Source: CAWAMD01 sp963783045 (lineage in GTDB: Bacteria > Actinomycetota > Nitriliruptoria > Nitriliruptorales > Nitriliruptoraceae). From it: a stretch of 64,000 nt of DNA. Under the pieces are notes generated by a model, which saw nothing but the letters and a program-made list of their open reading frames with translations, did no database searches and had not been told where the DNA came from. The stretch lies in the NCBI GenBank assembly GCA_963783045.1, contig CAWAMD010000005.1:372001-436000 (forward strand), given 5' to 3'. The position numbers and the translations under genes were made by a program. Each line of letters begins with the position of its first letter. Position 1 is the stretch's first letter. Positions 49,431-59,052 of the stretch are shown here, one piece after another.

Positions 49431-51230
49431 ATGCAGGAGTACACGAGCCCCGGGGCGGCGACGCTGGCCCCGGACGAGAACCTGACCACGTCGCTGTGGG
49501 AGGCGGCGCGTGCGTATCCGAACCGCCCCGCGCTCTCCTACCGCGTCGGCGACCGGTTCGTGGACGTCCCGACGCGTGACTTCGTCGCCGACGTGCGCAC
49601 GCTCGCGAGAGGGCTCGTCGGCCGCGGCATCGAGCCCGGGTCACGGGTCTGCCTGTTCTCGCGGACCCGCATGGAGTGGACGCTGCTCGACTACGCGATC
49701 TGGGCGGCCGGGTGCGTCACCGTCCCGATCTACGAGACCTCCTCGGCCGAGCAGGTCGAGTGGATCGTCGCCGACTCGGGCGCCGTCGCCATCGTGTGCG
49801 AGGACGAGGCGCTGCGGAAGGTGTACGGCGAGGTGGCGGCGAACCTCCCGACGTGCGAGCACGTGCTCGTCATCGAGGAGGGGGACCTCGAGGACCTGCG
49901 CGACGCCGGCGCCGCCGTCGACGACCGCGTGATCGACGAGCGCAGCGCCGCCACGACCACCGACGACCTGGCCACGATCGTCTACACGTCGGGCACGACC
50001 GGCCGCCCGAAGGGATGCGAGATCACCCACGGGAACTTCGTGTGGGATGCGCTGCAGGTGCAGCAGGCCACGGCGAGCTTCTTCCGGTCCGGGACCTCGA
50101 CCCTGCTCTTCCTGCCGCTCGCCCACATCTTCGCACGGGTCATCCAGGTCGCCTGCGTCCGTGTCGGCGTGAAGCTCGGGTTCTCGACGGGCATCCCGCA
50201 CCTCGTCGAGGAGCTCGGTATGTACCAGCCGACCTTCGTCCTCTCCGTCCCGCGGGTCTTCGAGAAGGTCTACAACGGCGCGCAGCAGAAGGCGCACGCC
50301 GAGGGCAAGGGCCCGATCTTCGACCGTGCGACCCAGACCGCGATCGACTACTCCCGCGAGCTGCAGGCCGGCGGGGTCTCCCTGAAGACCCGCCTGCTCC
50401 ACGCGATCTTCGACCGGCTCGTGTACGGGAAGCTGCGGGGCGCGTTCGGCGGCGACGTCGAGTACGCCGTGTCGGGCGGCGCCGCCCTCGGCGAGCGGCT
50501 CGGCCACTTCTTCCGGGGCATCGGCGTCACGATCCTCGAGGGGTACGGCCTGACGGAGACCACCGCCGGCGCCACGCTGAACCGCCCCGACGCCCTCAGG
50601 ATCGGCACCGTCGGGCGGCCGGTGCCGGGCGCGTCGGTGCGGATCGCCGACGACGGGGAGGTGCTGCTGAAGGGCGGCCACGTCTTCCGCGGCTACCACG
50701 GCAAAGAGGTGGCGACGTCCGAGGCGATCGACGCCGACGGCTGGTTCCACACCGGGGACATCGGTGAGCTCGACAGCGAGGGGTTCCTGCGGATCACCGG
50801 CCGCAAGAAGGAGCTCATCGTCACCGCGGGGGGCAAGAACGTCGCGCCGGCCGTCCTCGAGGACCGCCTGCGGGCCCACCCGCTCATCAGCCAGTCGATG
50901 GTCGTCGGCGACGCCCAGCCCTTCATCGCGGCGCTGGTCGCCCTCGACCCCGAGGAGCTCGACCGCTGGGCCACGAACCACGACCGTCCCGGCGCGAGCT
51001 CCGCCGACCTGGCCGCCGACCCGGCGCTCGTCGCCGAGATCGAAGCGGCGGTCGAGCAGGCCAACAAGGCGGTCTCGCGGGCCGAGGCCATCAAGGCGTT
51101 CCGGATCCTGCCCGACGACTTCACGATCGAAGGCGGCGAGCTGACGCCGACCCTGAAGGTGAAGCGCAACGTCGTCGCGGAGAAGTACGGCGACGTCATC
51201 GCGGACATCTACGGCGGCACCGGCGGCTGA
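49431..51230 (+). CDS. fadD: Long-chain fatty acid-CoA ligase (FadD15-like AMP-dependent synthetase)
   Basis: 599 aa. AMP-binding motif IVYTSGTTGRPKGCEITHGNF, the VLSVPRVFEKVYNGAQQKA segment typical of the FadD15/ACSL branch, GYGLTETTAG, WFHTGDIGELDSEGFLRITGRKKELIVTAGGKNV and the C-terminal Lys region LTPTLKVKRN. It activates long fatty acids to acyl-CoA via acyl-AMP. GAGGGAGA ribosome site; TACGAT at about 49383 is a possible -10. Ends in a hairpin shared with the opposing ABC1 kinase gene. Confidence 0.95.
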   Translation: MQEYTSPGAATLAPDENLTTSLWEAARAYPNRPALSYRVGDRFVDVPTRDFVADVRTLARGLVGRGIEPGSRVCLFSRTRMEWTLLDYAIWAAGCVTVPIYETSSAEQVEWIVADSGAVAIVCEDEALRKVYGEVAANLPTCEHVLVIEEGDLEDLRDAGAAVDDRVIDERSAATTTDDLATIVYTSGTTGRPKGCEITHGNFVWDALQVQQATASFFRSGTSTLLFLPLAHIFARVIQVACVRVGVKLGFSTGIPHLVEELGMYQPTFVLSVPRVFEKVYNGAQQKAHAEGKGPIFDRATQTAIDYSRELQAGGVSLKTRLLHAIFDRLVYGKLRGAFGGDVEYAVSGGAALGERLGHFFRGIGVTILEGYGLTETTAGATLNRPDALRIGTVGRPVPGASVRIADDGEVLLKGGHVFRGYHGKEVATSEAIDADGWFHTGDIGELDSEGFLRITGRKKELIVTAGGKNVAPAVLEDRLRAHPLISQSMVVGDAQPFIAALVALDPEELDRWATNHDRPGASSADLAADPALVAEIEAAVEQANKAVSRAEAIKAFRILPDDFTIEGGELTPTLKVKRNVVAEKYGDVIADIYGGTGG

Positions 51231-51250
51231 CCGCCCGTTCAGGCGGGCGG
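51231..51250. terminator. Short bidirectional hairpin between convergent genes
   Basis: CCGCCCG and CGGGCGG form a 7-bp perfect stem with a 6-nt loop, spanning the end of fadD and the stop codon of the ABC1 kinase gene. Confidence 0.55.
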
Positions 51251-52624
51251 GTCGACCGTCGGGTCGCGTCGCTGCCACCAGGCGGCGTCCTGCTCGCCGA
51301 GCGGCGTGGACGCCGGGGCGTCGTCGACGTACTCGGCGCGGATCGCGCGCCAGTGGTTGCGTGCGCGGAGCCGGCCGAGCACCGAGTTGATGCCCCACTG
51401 GATCCGGTTCAGCAGCAGGTAGTCGGGGGGCAGGTTCAGCTTGCGGAGCACGTCGAGGTACGGGCTGCGGGGATCCGTCGTCGAGCGCAGGACCTCGGCG
51501 GCGAACGTCGACGTGAACTCGAAGGGCTGCTCGGCGACGACCGGCCGGGTGTAGAGCCGGAACCAGTCGAAGAGCTTGTCCTCGTCCACCTCGACGGTCG
51601 GCGGCAGGAAGCCGGCGCGCCGGAGCCCGGCGACGAAGCGGTCCTGGTCGTCCGCGATGACGGCCGAGTCGACCTCCCGCATCGACGCGTAGCGCTCGCG
51701 GGAGAACATCTTCACCGATCCGTAGTCGACGAACGCGACGCGGCCGTCGGCCTCGATGAGGTAGTTGCCCGGGTGCGGGTCCCCGTTGAACAGGCGGAAG
51801 CGCCCGATGGAGCCGAAGGCGTAGCGGAAGATGATCTCGCCGACGCGCTGGCGGTCCTCCTCGGCCGACTCCTCGAGGAAGCGGTCGAAGCCGATGCCGT
51901 GCACCCGTTCGGTGACGAGCACCCGGCCGCGGCAGAGGTCGCCGACGATCTCGGGGACGTGGATGAAGGGGTGGCCCTCGTACCGGTTCGCGAAGGCGCG
52001 CTGGTACTGGGCCTCGCGCTGGTAGTCGAGCTCGTCGGCGACACGCTCGCGCAGCTCGTCCACGAGGGGGTCGACCTCGAGGTACGGGTTGATGAGCCGG
52101 GCCAGGGGTGCGAACACCTCGGCGTTGGCGAGGTCCGCGCGGACCGCCTCGGCGACGCCGGGATACTGCACCTTGACGATGACCTCGCGGCCGTCGTCGA
52201 GCTTGGCCGCGTGGACCTGCCCGATGGACGCGGAGGCCAGGGGAGCCGGGTCCCAGGACGCGAAGACGGCCTCCGGCGGGGCCCCGAACTCCTCGCGGAT
52301 GACCTCGGCGATGGCCTCGGTGTCGAAGGGGGGCGCGTCGTCGCGCAGCTTCGCCAGCGCCCGGTGGTAGGTGCTGCGCACGTCCGAGGGGAGGTCGAGG
52401 TCGACGAAGCTCAGCAGCTGGCCGAGCTTCATGGCCGCACCCTTCATCTCGCCGAGGACGTTGGCGAGCCGCTCGGCCATCTCGGCGTGGAAGCGCTCCA
52501 TGTCGTCGTCGCCGCCGGCCATGCCGCGCGCCTTCGCCCCGAGGATCCCGGCGGCTCCGCGCACGCTCGTGTTGGCCAGGCGAGCGCCTCGGCCGATGCG
52601 TCCACCCAGACCTCTACGCGGCAC
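51239..52624 (-). CDS. ABC1/UbiB-family atypical kinase
   Basis: 461 aa. Family signatures: KxGQ motif GAAMKLGQLLSF, Ala-rich loop PLASASIGQVHAAKL, the Lys in REVIVKVQYPG, ERVADELDYQREAQ, and the catalytic NGDPHPGNYLIEADGRVAFVDYGSVK. ABC1 proteins bind ATP and support quinone or isoprenoid lipid metabolism. In actinobacteria the partner is probably menaquinone or a cell-envelope lipid. Soluble in appearance. Not obviously in an operon. Confidence 0.93.
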   Translation of the reverse strand: MPRRGLGGRIGRGARLANTSVRGAAGILGAKARGMAGGDDDMERFHAEMAERLANVLGEMKGAAMKLGQLLSFVDLDLPSDVRSTYHRALAKLRDDAPPFDTEAIAEVIREEFGAPPEAVFASWDPAPLASASIGQVHAAKLDDGREVIVKVQYPGVAEAVRADLANAEVFAPLARLINPYLEVDPLVDELRERVADELDYQREAQYQRAFANRYEGHPFIHVPEIVGDLCRGRVLVTERVHGIGFDRFLEESAEEDRQRVGEIIFRYAFGSIGRFRLFNGDPHPGNYLIEADGRVAFVDYGSVKMFSRERYASMREVDSAVIADDQDRFVAGLRRAGFLPPTVEVDEDKLFDWFRLYTRPVVAEQPFEFTSTFAAEVLRSTTDPRSPYLDVLRKLNLPPDYLLLNRIQWGINSVLGRLRARNHWRAIRAEYVDDAPASTPLGEQDAAWWQRRDPTVDPPA

Positions 52625-52723
52625 GGGACCTCCTCGCCGCCGCCGTGGGACCGTCCATGGTGGGGCATGCCGGCTCGACGCGTGGCGGGCACCACCGTCC
52701 GGAGGGGGCGTGGCGGCGGGTCG

Positions 52724-52912
52724 TCACTCGGCCATCTCGGCGAGCGGGTTGCCCTCCTCGCGCGCCTGCGCGAGGCGCTTCGCGAGCTCCTGGCGCCTCG
52801 TGTCGTTCAGGCAGGCGCAGCCCACCTCGTGACCGGCGTAGTGGCGGACGTTGGTCCGGTGGGTCGGACAGGACGCGACCTCGAGCCGCGTGATTGGCTC
52901 GCTGCGGGTCAT
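52724..52912 (-). CDS. Small Cys/His-containing hypothetical protein
   Basis: 62 aa: MTRSEPITRLEVASCPTHRTNVRHY, then GHEVGCACLNDTRRQELAKRLAQ. CPTH and GCACLN give Cys-x2-His and Cys-x-Cys, enough for one zinc ion. A GAGGAG ribosome site 7 nt before ATG supports a real gene. It lies 50 nt downstream of ychF and is probably co-transcribed. No family recognised. Confidence 0.65.
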   Translation of the reverse strand: MTRSEPITRLEVASCPTHRTNVRHYAGHEVGCACLNDTRRQELAKRLAQAREEGNPLAEMAE

Positions 52913-52962
52913 CGTGGACTCCTCGGTGTGGGTGGCGCCTGCAGGGAGGCTGCCACGGGTTG

Positions 52963-54057
52963 TCAGACGTTGAAGCGGAAGTGGATGACGTCTCCGTCGG
53001 CGACCACGTACTCCTTGCCCTCGACGCGGAGCTTGCCGGCGTCCCGGGCGGCGGCCTCGCTGCCGAGGGTGTCGTAGTCGGCGTACGAGATCACCTCCGC
53101 CCGGATGAAGCCCCGCTCGAAGTCGGAGTGGATCTCGCGGGCGGCCCGCGGCGCCTTCGCGCCGGCCGGGACCGTCCACGCCCGGGCCTCCTTCGGCCCG
53201 GCGGTGAAGAACGTGAGCAGGTGCAGCAGCGTGTACGCATGCTCGATGAGCCGCTCGAGCCCACTGCGCTCGAGACCGAGCGAGGCGAGGAACTCGGCGC
53301 GCTCGTCCTCGGGCAGCTCGGTCAGCTCGGCCTCCACCTGGGCGGAGATGACGACGACCTCGGCGCCCTCGCGCTCGGCGAGCTTGCGGACCACCGCGAC
53401 GTGGTCGTTGCCGTCCGGCAGGTCGCCCTCGGCGACGTTCGCGGCGTACAGCACCGGCTTGTCGGTGAGCAGCGACAGCTCGCGCCGGAACGGCTCCTGG
53501 TTCGCTGGCCAGTCGAAGGTCCGGGCGGGGTCCCCGGCACCGAGGTGGTTCGCGAGCCCCTGCACGACGCCGGCCTGGGCGACGAGGTCCTTGTCGCCGG
53601 ACTTGGCCGCCCGCTGGGCCTTCTCGAGCCGCTTCTCGATCGTCTCGAGATCCTTCAGGACGAGCTCGGTCTCGACCACCTCGATGTCGCGGGCCGGGTC
53701 GACGCTGCCGGCGACGTGCACCACGTCGTCGTCGTCGAAGCACCGCACGACGTGGCAGACCGCGTCCACCTCGCGGATGTGCGCCAGGAACTGGTTGCCG
53801 AGCCCCTCACCCTTGCTCGCCCCGGCGACGAGGCCGGCGATGTCCACGAACTCGATGGCGGTCGGGACGACCTTCGCGGACTGCGCCAGCTCGGCGAGAC
53901 GGTCGAGACGGCGGTCGGGGACGGGCACCACGCCGACGTTCGGGTCGATCGTGCAGAACGGGAAGTTCGCCGCCTCGGCGCCGGCCTGGGACACCGCGTT
54001 GAACAGGGTGGACTTGCCCACGTTGGGCAGGCCCACCAGTCCGACCTTCAGACCCAT
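52963..54057 (-). CDS. ychF: Ribosome-associated GTPase/ATPase YchF
   Basis: 364 aa. Obg-like G domain (GLPNVGKSTLFNAVSQAGAEAANFPFCTIDPNVG, DIAGLV, VLYAANVAEGD where canonical NKxD is altered, explaining ATP preference). A coiled-coil insertion (VLKDLETIEKRLEKAQRAAK) and a C-terminal TGS-like end (FFTAGPKEARAWTVPAGAKAP...IHSDFERGFIRAEVISYADY...VADGDVIHFRFNV) complete the protein. It binds ribosomes and is involved in translation and oxidative stress. GAGGAGAC ribosome site. Confidence 0.97.
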   Translation of the reverse strand: MGLKVGLVGLPNVGKSTLFNAVSQAGAEAANFPFCTIDPNVGVVPVPDRRLDRLAELAQSAKVVPTAIEFVDIAGLVAGASKGEGLGNQFLAHIREVDAVCHVVRCFDDDDVVHVAGSVDPARDIEVVETELVLKDLETIEKRLEKAQRAAKSGDKDLVAQAGVVQGLANHLGAGDPARTFDWPANQEPFRRELSLLTDKPVLYAANVAEGDLPDGNDHVAVVRKLAEREGAEVVVISAQVEAELTELPEDERAEFLASLGLERSGLERLIEHAYTLLHLLTFFTAGPKEARAWTVPAGAKAPRAAREIHSDFERGFIRAEVISYADYDTLGSEAAARDAGKLRVEGKEYVVADGDVIHFRFNV

Positions 54058-54268
54058 GCTGGCTGTCTCCTCGAGGGGTGGGGGCAGGGACGAGCGGGGC
54101 GAACCGGCAGCAGGCACGTGACGAAAGGGCGCGTGGCGACGGTGCCCGGCCGAGGTGGCCCCGGTGGCGCGCGGATCCGACCGCGCGCCAGCGCGGCTTC
54201 CCATGGTAGCGGTGCGTCCCCCGATCCCCGGGTGAGGGGCGACGCTTGGCCGGCCGGGACCGCCCGGG

Positions 54269-54274
54269 TACGGT
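54269..54274 (+). promoter_or_regulatory. Putative -10 box of a leaderless nucS promoter
   Basis: TACGGT ends 8 nt before the nucS ATG 54283, with no room for a Shine-Dalgarno sequence. Confidence 0.5.
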
Positions 54275-54282
54275 GCGCCGCC

Positions 54283-54945
54283 ATGCGACTGCTCGTGACG
54301 CGCTGCTCCGCCACCTACGAGGGGCGCCTCTCCTCGACCCTGTCCTCGGCCGTCCGCCTCGTGATGGTGAAGGCCGACGGGTGCGTGGCCATCCACGCCG
54401 ACGTTGGCGCGTACAAGCCGGTGAACTGGATGAACGCGCCGAACACGCTCCTGGAGGAGGACGACGACCGCTGGGTCGTCACGAACCCGAAGGGCGAGCG
54501 GCTCACCATCGAGTTCGAGGAGATCCTCGAGGACGTCACCTACGAGCTCGACACCGAGCGCGGGCTGACCCTCGACGGGGTCGAGAAGGAGCTGCAGGCC
54601 CTGCTCGCCGCGCACCCGCACCACGTCGAGGACGGCCTGCGCCTGGTCCAGCGCGAGTTCCGCACCGATCTCGGGCCGGTCGACCTGCTCTGCCGCGACG
54701 GGGGTGGGCAGGCCGTGGCGGTCGAGATCAAGCGGATCGGCGAGATCGACGGGGTCGAGCAGCTCAGCCGCTACCTCGAGCGCATGGAGCGCGACCCCCT
54801 GCTCACGCCGGTGCGCGGCATCCTCGCCGCGACGGAGATCAAACCCCAGGCGCGGGTGCTCGCCGAGTCCCGCGGCATCCGGTGCGCGACCGTCGACCTC
54901 TCGCACCTGCGTGGCGAACAGGACGTGCACCTGCGCCTGTTCTGA
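54283..54945 (+). CDS. nucS: Mismatch-specific endonuclease NucS (EndoMS)
   Basis: 220 aa. N-terminal DNA-binding/dimerisation half (MRLLVTRCSATYEGRLSSTLSSAVRLVMVKADGCVAIHADVGAYKPVNWM) and C-terminal RecB-like nuclease half (DLGPVDLLCRDGGGQAVAVEIKRIGEIDGVEQLSRYLERM, with catalytic Asp...Glu-x-Lys). NucS replaces MutS/MutL mismatch repair in most actinobacteria and supports the taxonomic reading of the window. Monocistronic, probably leaderless. Confidence 0.96.
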   Translation: MRLLVTRCSATYEGRLSSTLSSAVRLVMVKADGCVAIHADVGAYKPVNWMNAPNTLLEEDDDRWVVTNPKGERLTIEFEEILEDVTYELDTERGLTLDGVEKELQALLAAHPHHVEDGLRLVQREFRTDLGPVDLLCRDGGGQAVAVEIKRIGEIDGVEQLSRYLERMERDPLLTPVRGILAATEIKPQARVLAESRGIRCATVDLSHLRGEQDVHLRLF

Positions 54946-55056
54946 TCCTTCTCGCGCCTGCCCCCGCGCCGTTGCGGGAGGGATGGCGCATCGCGGGAGG
55001 GATGGCGAGGACGCGCGTCGAAGCCTTCGGGCGAGACCCCGGACCCGGAGCCGACC

Positions 55057-56928
55057 GTGCGCCTGCCCCGCCGCTCGTCCCTGCTCGCCGCCGCCGTCGC
55101 CGGCGCACTCGCACTTCCCGCCGCCGCCATGCCGGCGACGGCCGCGATCCCCGATGCGCCGCCGGGACACGCCCCCGGCACGCACCACGCCGTCGGGGGA
55201 CCCGTCGCCGCCTGCTCGGGCGAGGCGTGGACGCCCTACCAGCGTCCCGCGACGAACGGCGTCACCGTCGACAACGACGTGCCGATCACGATGCGCGACG
55301 GGATCACGCTCGTCGCCAACGTCTACCGGCCCGACACGCCGGGCCGGTTCCCGGTCATCGTCCAGCAGACGCCCTACAACAAGAACGAGACGGTCGGTGG
55401 CGCCAACACGTCCTTCGTCGAGCGCGGCTACGTCTTCGTGAACGTCGACGTGCGCGGGACCGGCGGCTCGCAGGGCACGTGGGACTCCTTCGGCGAGGCC
55501 GAGCAGCGCGACGGGTACGAGATCGTGCAGTGGGCCGCCGAGCAGCCGTGGTCGAACGGCGTCGTCGGGACGTGGGGTGCGTCCTACATGGCGATCATGC
55601 AGATCCTGACGGCGGCCCAGCATCCGCCGGCGCTGAAGGCCATCTTCCCGATCGTGCCGATGGCGGACTCGTACCGCGACATCACGATGGAGGGCGGCCA
55701 GATCAACGCCGCCTTCATCCCGCTGTGGCTCGGGCTCGTGACCGGCACGGGCGTGCTTCCCCCGACCTACAGCGGCGACGACCCGGTGCGCGCCGGCGGC
55801 GCGGTCGCGGCGCACGCGGCCGACGTTGGCGCGTTCCAGAGCCGCCTGGTCGCCGACAGCGCGACCGGCGGCGACCAGGCCTACGACGGTCCGTTCTACC
55901 GGCTGCGCTCGCCGATCGAGGTGGCCGACCGCGTCGAGGTCCCCGCCTTCGTCGTCGGTGGGCTCCACGACCTCTTCCAGCGCGGTGAGCCGCTGCTCTA
56001 CGAGCGCATGAAGGACAACACGACAACGAAGCTGCTCATGGGACCCTGGACCCACGGCGACTTCGGCTCCGGCCTGCCGAGCGACCACCTGCCCGACACC
56101 CTCGACGACATCGCGCTGCAGTGGTTCGACCACTACCTGAAGGGCATGGACAACGGCGCCCCGTGCCTGCCGCAGGTCACCCAGTGGGTGCTCGGCGAGT
56201 CGCGCTTCCGGGTGCAGGACGACTGGCCGCGTCCGGGGATCGCGCCCCAGCAGTGGTTCGCCCGGGCGGGCAACGCGCTGACCGGGGCGCCGCCAGCCGC
56301 CGGCGAGGGCTCCGACCCGCTGCCCCAGCAGCCCGCGAGCGGCGCGTGCTCGCGCAGCACGAACCAGTGGCTCATCGGTCTGCTGTCCTCGACGCCCTGC
56401 GCGACGGACAACCGCGCCACCGAGGCGACCGAGGTCACCTACACGAGCGAGCCGCTGACCCACGGGCTGCGCCTCGACGGCCCCCTCACCGCCCGGGTGT
56501 GGGTCACGACGACGGCCCGCGACGCGGTGCTCGCCGCGCGGGTGACCGACGTGGCGCCCGACGGCAGCTCGCGGGAGCTGTCGACCGGGATGCTGGCCGC
56601 GTCGATGCGCGCGCTCGACCTCGACCGCAGCCGCGTGGTCGACGGGGCGCTGCTGCAGCCCTGGCATCCCTTCACCCGGGACGCCGTCGAGCCGGTCGCC
56701 TCCGGGCAGCCGATGCGGCTCGACGTCGAGATCTTCCCGACGAACGCGTGGTTGGCGCCCGGCCACCGGCTGCGGCTGAGCATCGGCCCGAGCGACTTCC
56801 CGCACGCCATCTCGCCCGCCCCGATGGCGGCCGACGCCGCCGGAGGGGTGGTCCAGATCCTGCACGACGCCGCCCACCGCACGCAGGTGATCATCCCGTC
56901 GGTGCCCGGCAGCGACCCGACGTCCTGA
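55057..56928 (+). CDS. Secreted CocE/X-Pro dipeptidyl-peptidase family hydrolase
   Basis: 623 aa. Signal peptide (SSLLAAAVAGALALPAAAMPATAA). Alpha/beta-hydrolase domain with VPITMRDGITLVANVYRP, NVDVRGTGGSQG and the nucleophile elbow GTWGASYMAIMQ (Ser176). The Asp/His of the triad lie around FVVGGLHDLFQRGEPL and GPWTHGDFG. The C-terminal jelly-roll (LTHGLRLDGPLTARVWVTTTARDAVLAARVTDVAPDG) is typical of the S15/CocE family. Substrate could be proline-containing peptides or esters. GTG start. Confidence 0.9.
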   Translation: MRLPRRSSLLAAAVAGALALPAAAMPATAAIPDAPPGHAPGTHHAVGGPVAACSGEAWTPYQRPATNGVTVDNDVPITMRDGITLVANVYRPDTPGRFPVIVQQTPYNKNETVGGANTSFVERGYVFVNVDVRGTGGSQGTWDSFGEAEQRDGYEIVQWAAEQPWSNGVVGTWGASYMAIMQILTAAQHPPALKAIFPIVPMADSYRDITMEGGQINAAFIPLWLGLVTGTGVLPPTYSGDDPVRAGGAVAAHAADVGAFQSRLVADSATGGDQAYDGPFYRLRSPIEVADRVEVPAFVVGGLHDLFQRGEPLLYERMKDNTTTKLLMGPWTHGDFGSGLPSDHLPDTLDDIALQWFDHYLKGMDNGAPCLPQVTQWVLGESRFRVQDDWPRPGIAPQQWFARAGNALTGAPPAAGEGSDPLPQQPASGACSRSTNQWLIGLLSSTPCATDNRATEATEVTYTSEPLTHGLRLDGPLTARVWVTTTARDAVLAARVTDVAPDGSSRELSTGMLAASMRALDLDRSRVVDGALLQPWHPFTRDAVEPVASGQPMRLDVEIFPTNAWLAPGHRLRLSIGPSDFPHAISPAPMAADAAGGVVQILHDAAHRTQVIIPSVPGSDPTS

Positions 56929-56976
56929 TCGCTCCCGTCCGCTCACAGGGGAGGGGAGCGGGGAGCGTCGCGCCGG

Positions 56977-56982
56977 TAGGCT
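56977..56982 (+). promoter_or_regulatory. Putative -10 box of a leaderless DUF2804 promoter
   Basis: TAGGCT ends 7 nt before ATG 56990. Confidence 0.5.
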
Positions 56983-56989
56983 CACCGCG

Positions 56990-57964
56990 ATGCGACCCCT
57001 GCCCGCCACCCCCGCCGCGCCGGCTGCTCCCGGCGGCGGCCTCCTGCACGGCCTGACGGCCGGGGAGCTGCGGGTCGACCCGGTCGCCTACGGACCGGGT
57101 CGGGGGCGTCGACGGCGCTGGTACTACGTCGCGGCCGCCGACACGCAGGTGGGCGCCGGTGCGGCCGTCGTCGACCTCGCCGTGGTTGCGGTCGCCTTCG
57201 CCTGGGCGAACCTCGACGGGGACGTGATCACCTGGGAGCGTCGGTTCCCGCTCGGACGAGGGGCCTGGGTCGGGCCGACCCCGCGGGGCGGCGCCGGATG
57301 CCGGACCCGGCGCGGCGAGACGATCCTGCTCGACGCCGACGGCGGTCTGCACCTCGACCTGACGATCGCCGGCGAGCGGCTGCGCGCCGACGTGCACGCG
57401 GTCGCCGGGACCCCGGCGGTCGCCGTCACCCCGACGCCCGGCGGCGGGTGGAACACGACGCAGAAGGAGGCCGGCCAGCGTGTCACGGGAACGGTGTCCC
57501 TCGGCACGCTGACCTTCGACCTCGACGGGGGCGGGTGGCGCGACTGGACGAGTGGCCGGCAGGACCGCCACACCACGTGGCGCTGGGCGGCCGGCGCCGG
57601 ACGGATCGGTCAGCGCACCGTCGGCATCAACGTGTCGACGGGGATGAACGGCGCCGGGCCGGGCGAGGACGTCGTCTGGTGGGACGGCGCGCCGTACCCG
57701 CTCGCCGTCGACGAGCTCACACCGACCGGCGACGATCCGGCCGGGCCATGGCGGGTGGCGGGCCACGACGACACGGTCGGGGACTGGACGCTCGACTTCG
57801 ACCCCCAGGGCGTGCGATCGGCGTCCGAGAACCTGATCGTGATGCGCTCCCGGTACGTGCAGCCGATCGGAACCTTCCACGGCACGCTGCCCACGCCCGA
57901 GGCCACCCTCGCTCGGGTCGCGGCCATGCCCGGGGTGACCGAGGACCACGAGGCCGTCTGGTGA
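56990..57964 (+). CDS. DUF2804 family protein
   Basis: 324 aa. Conserved patterns RRRRWYYVAAADTQVGAGAAVVDLA, TTQKEAGQRVTGTV, WRDWTSGRQDRHTTWRWAAGAG and GINVSTGMNGAGPGEDVVWWDG identify DUF2804, a soluble beta-rich family related in shape to lipocalin/AttH-like proteins. Activity unknown; homologues sit near lipid-handling genes. Its stop overlaps the K+ channel GTG start (GTGA), so the two are co-translated. Confidence 0.85.
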   Translation: MRPLPATPAAPAAPGGGLLHGLTAGELRVDPVAYGPGRGRRRRWYYVAAADTQVGAGAAVVDLAVVAVAFAWANLDGDVITWERRFPLGRGAWVGPTPRGGAGCRTRRGETILLDADGGLHLDLTIAGERLRADVHAVAGTPAVAVTPTPGGGWNTTQKEAGQRVTGTVSLGTLTFDLDGGGWRDWTSGRQDRHTTWRWAAGAGRIGQRTVGINVSTGMNGAGPGEDVVWWDGAPYPLAVDELTPTGDDPAGPWRVAGHDDTVGDWTLDFDPQGVRSASENLIVMRSRYVQPIGTFHGTLPTPEATLARVAAMPGVTEDHEAVW

Positions 57965-59052
57965 CGAGCGACTACGACGCCCGCCGCGGACGGCAGCAGC
58001 GTCGCCGCGCCGGGTACCACCGCCGCCGCACCGGGCCACCGACCTCCGCGCCCGAACAGCGCCGCCTGCGCATCGCCCTCGGCGCGTTCGCGGTCGTCGT
58101 GCTCATCGGCTTCGTGGGCTACCGCGTCCTCGAGGACGTCACCCTCCTCGACTCGCTCTACATGACGGTCATCACCATCACGACGGTCGGCTTCCGCGAG
58201 GTCGTGCCCCTCGACGCCTCCGGCAAGCTGCTGACCATCTTCCTCATCGTGGCCGGGGTGGGCAGCGTCTCCTACGCCGCGCTCACCGCCGCCGAGTTCG
58301 TCGTCGAGGGCCACCTGCGCAACGTCATCGAAAGGCGACGGATGCACCGCCAGATCGAGTCGCTACGGAGCCACGTCATCGTCTGCGGTTTCGGGCGGGT
58401 CGGCCGCCACCTGGCCCTGCAGCTCGCCCGGGACAGCGTGCCGTTCGTGGTCCTCGACACCGACGACGACAAGATCGACACGCTGTCCGACCTCGACTAC
58501 CTCTACCTGCGCGGCGACGCCACCGAGGAGCAGATGCTCGTCGACGCCGGCCTGGAGCACGCCCGGGCCGTGGTGGCCTCGGTGAACTCGGACGCGGACA
58601 ACGTCCTCATCACCCTCACCGCGAAGGGCCTGAGCCCGGGCACGACCGTCATCGCGCGCGCGAAGTCGGACGAGAACGAGGTGAAGCTCCGCCGCGCCGG
58701 CGCCGACCGGGTCATCGCCCCGTCGACCATCGGCGGCCGGCGGATCGCGCAGATCCTCACCCGCCCCGCGGTCGCGGACTTCCTCGACGGCATCGGGGCC
58801 GGCGGCGTCGACTACACGCTCGAGGAGATCCCGATCACCGACCAGAGCGAGCTCGCCGGCACGACCCTGCGGGACGCCGCGGTCCGCGAGCGCTACGGCT
58901 GCACCGTGCTCGCGGTGAAGCACGGCGGCGACCGCCGGCTCGACACGCATCCGGTCGCCGAGACACCGCTGCAGCCCGGCAACGTCCTCGTCGTCATGGG
59001 CAGCGAGATCAACGTCACGGCCATGCGGGACCGCTTCACCCGCCGCGGATGA
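57961..59052 (+). CDS. Two-helix potassium channel with RCK (TrkA-N/TrkA-C) domains
   Basis: 363 aa. A basic N-terminus, then TM1 (RIALGAFAVVVLIGFVGY), a pore loop with the filter TITTVGFREV (TVGF at ~75-78; Phe replaces the usual Tyr) and TM2 (LLTIFLIVAGVGSVSYAALTA). The RCK-N domain has HVIVCGFGRVGRHLALQLA and LYLRGDATEEQMLVDAGLEHA. RCK-C ends LQPGNVLVVMGSE. An MthK-like ligand-gated K+ channel. Translationally coupled to DUF2804. Confidence 0.93.
   Translation: MTSDYDARRGRQQRRRAGYHRRRTGPPTSAPEQRRLRIALGAFAVVVLIGFVGYRVLEDVTLLDSLYMTVITITTVGFREVVPLDASGKLLTIFLIVAGVGSVSYAALTAAEFVVEGHLRNVIERRRMHRQIESLRSHVIVCGFGRVGRHLALQLARDSVPFVVLDTDDDKIDTLSDLDYLYLRGDATEEQMLVDAGLEHARAVVASVNSDADNVLITLTAKGLSPGTTVIARAKSDENEVKLRRAGADRVIAPSTIGGRRIAQILTRPAVADFLDGIGAGGVDYTLEEIPITDQSELAGTTLRDAAVRERYGCTVLAVKHGGDRRLDTHPVAETPLQPGNVLVVMGSEINVTAMRDRFTRRG

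Noticed and set aside
54058..57009. Long minus-strand extension upstream of ychF
   Set aside because: The frame stays open only because of high GC. The YchF start at 54057 has a good ribosome site, and the extension is antisense to nucS and the peptidase gene.
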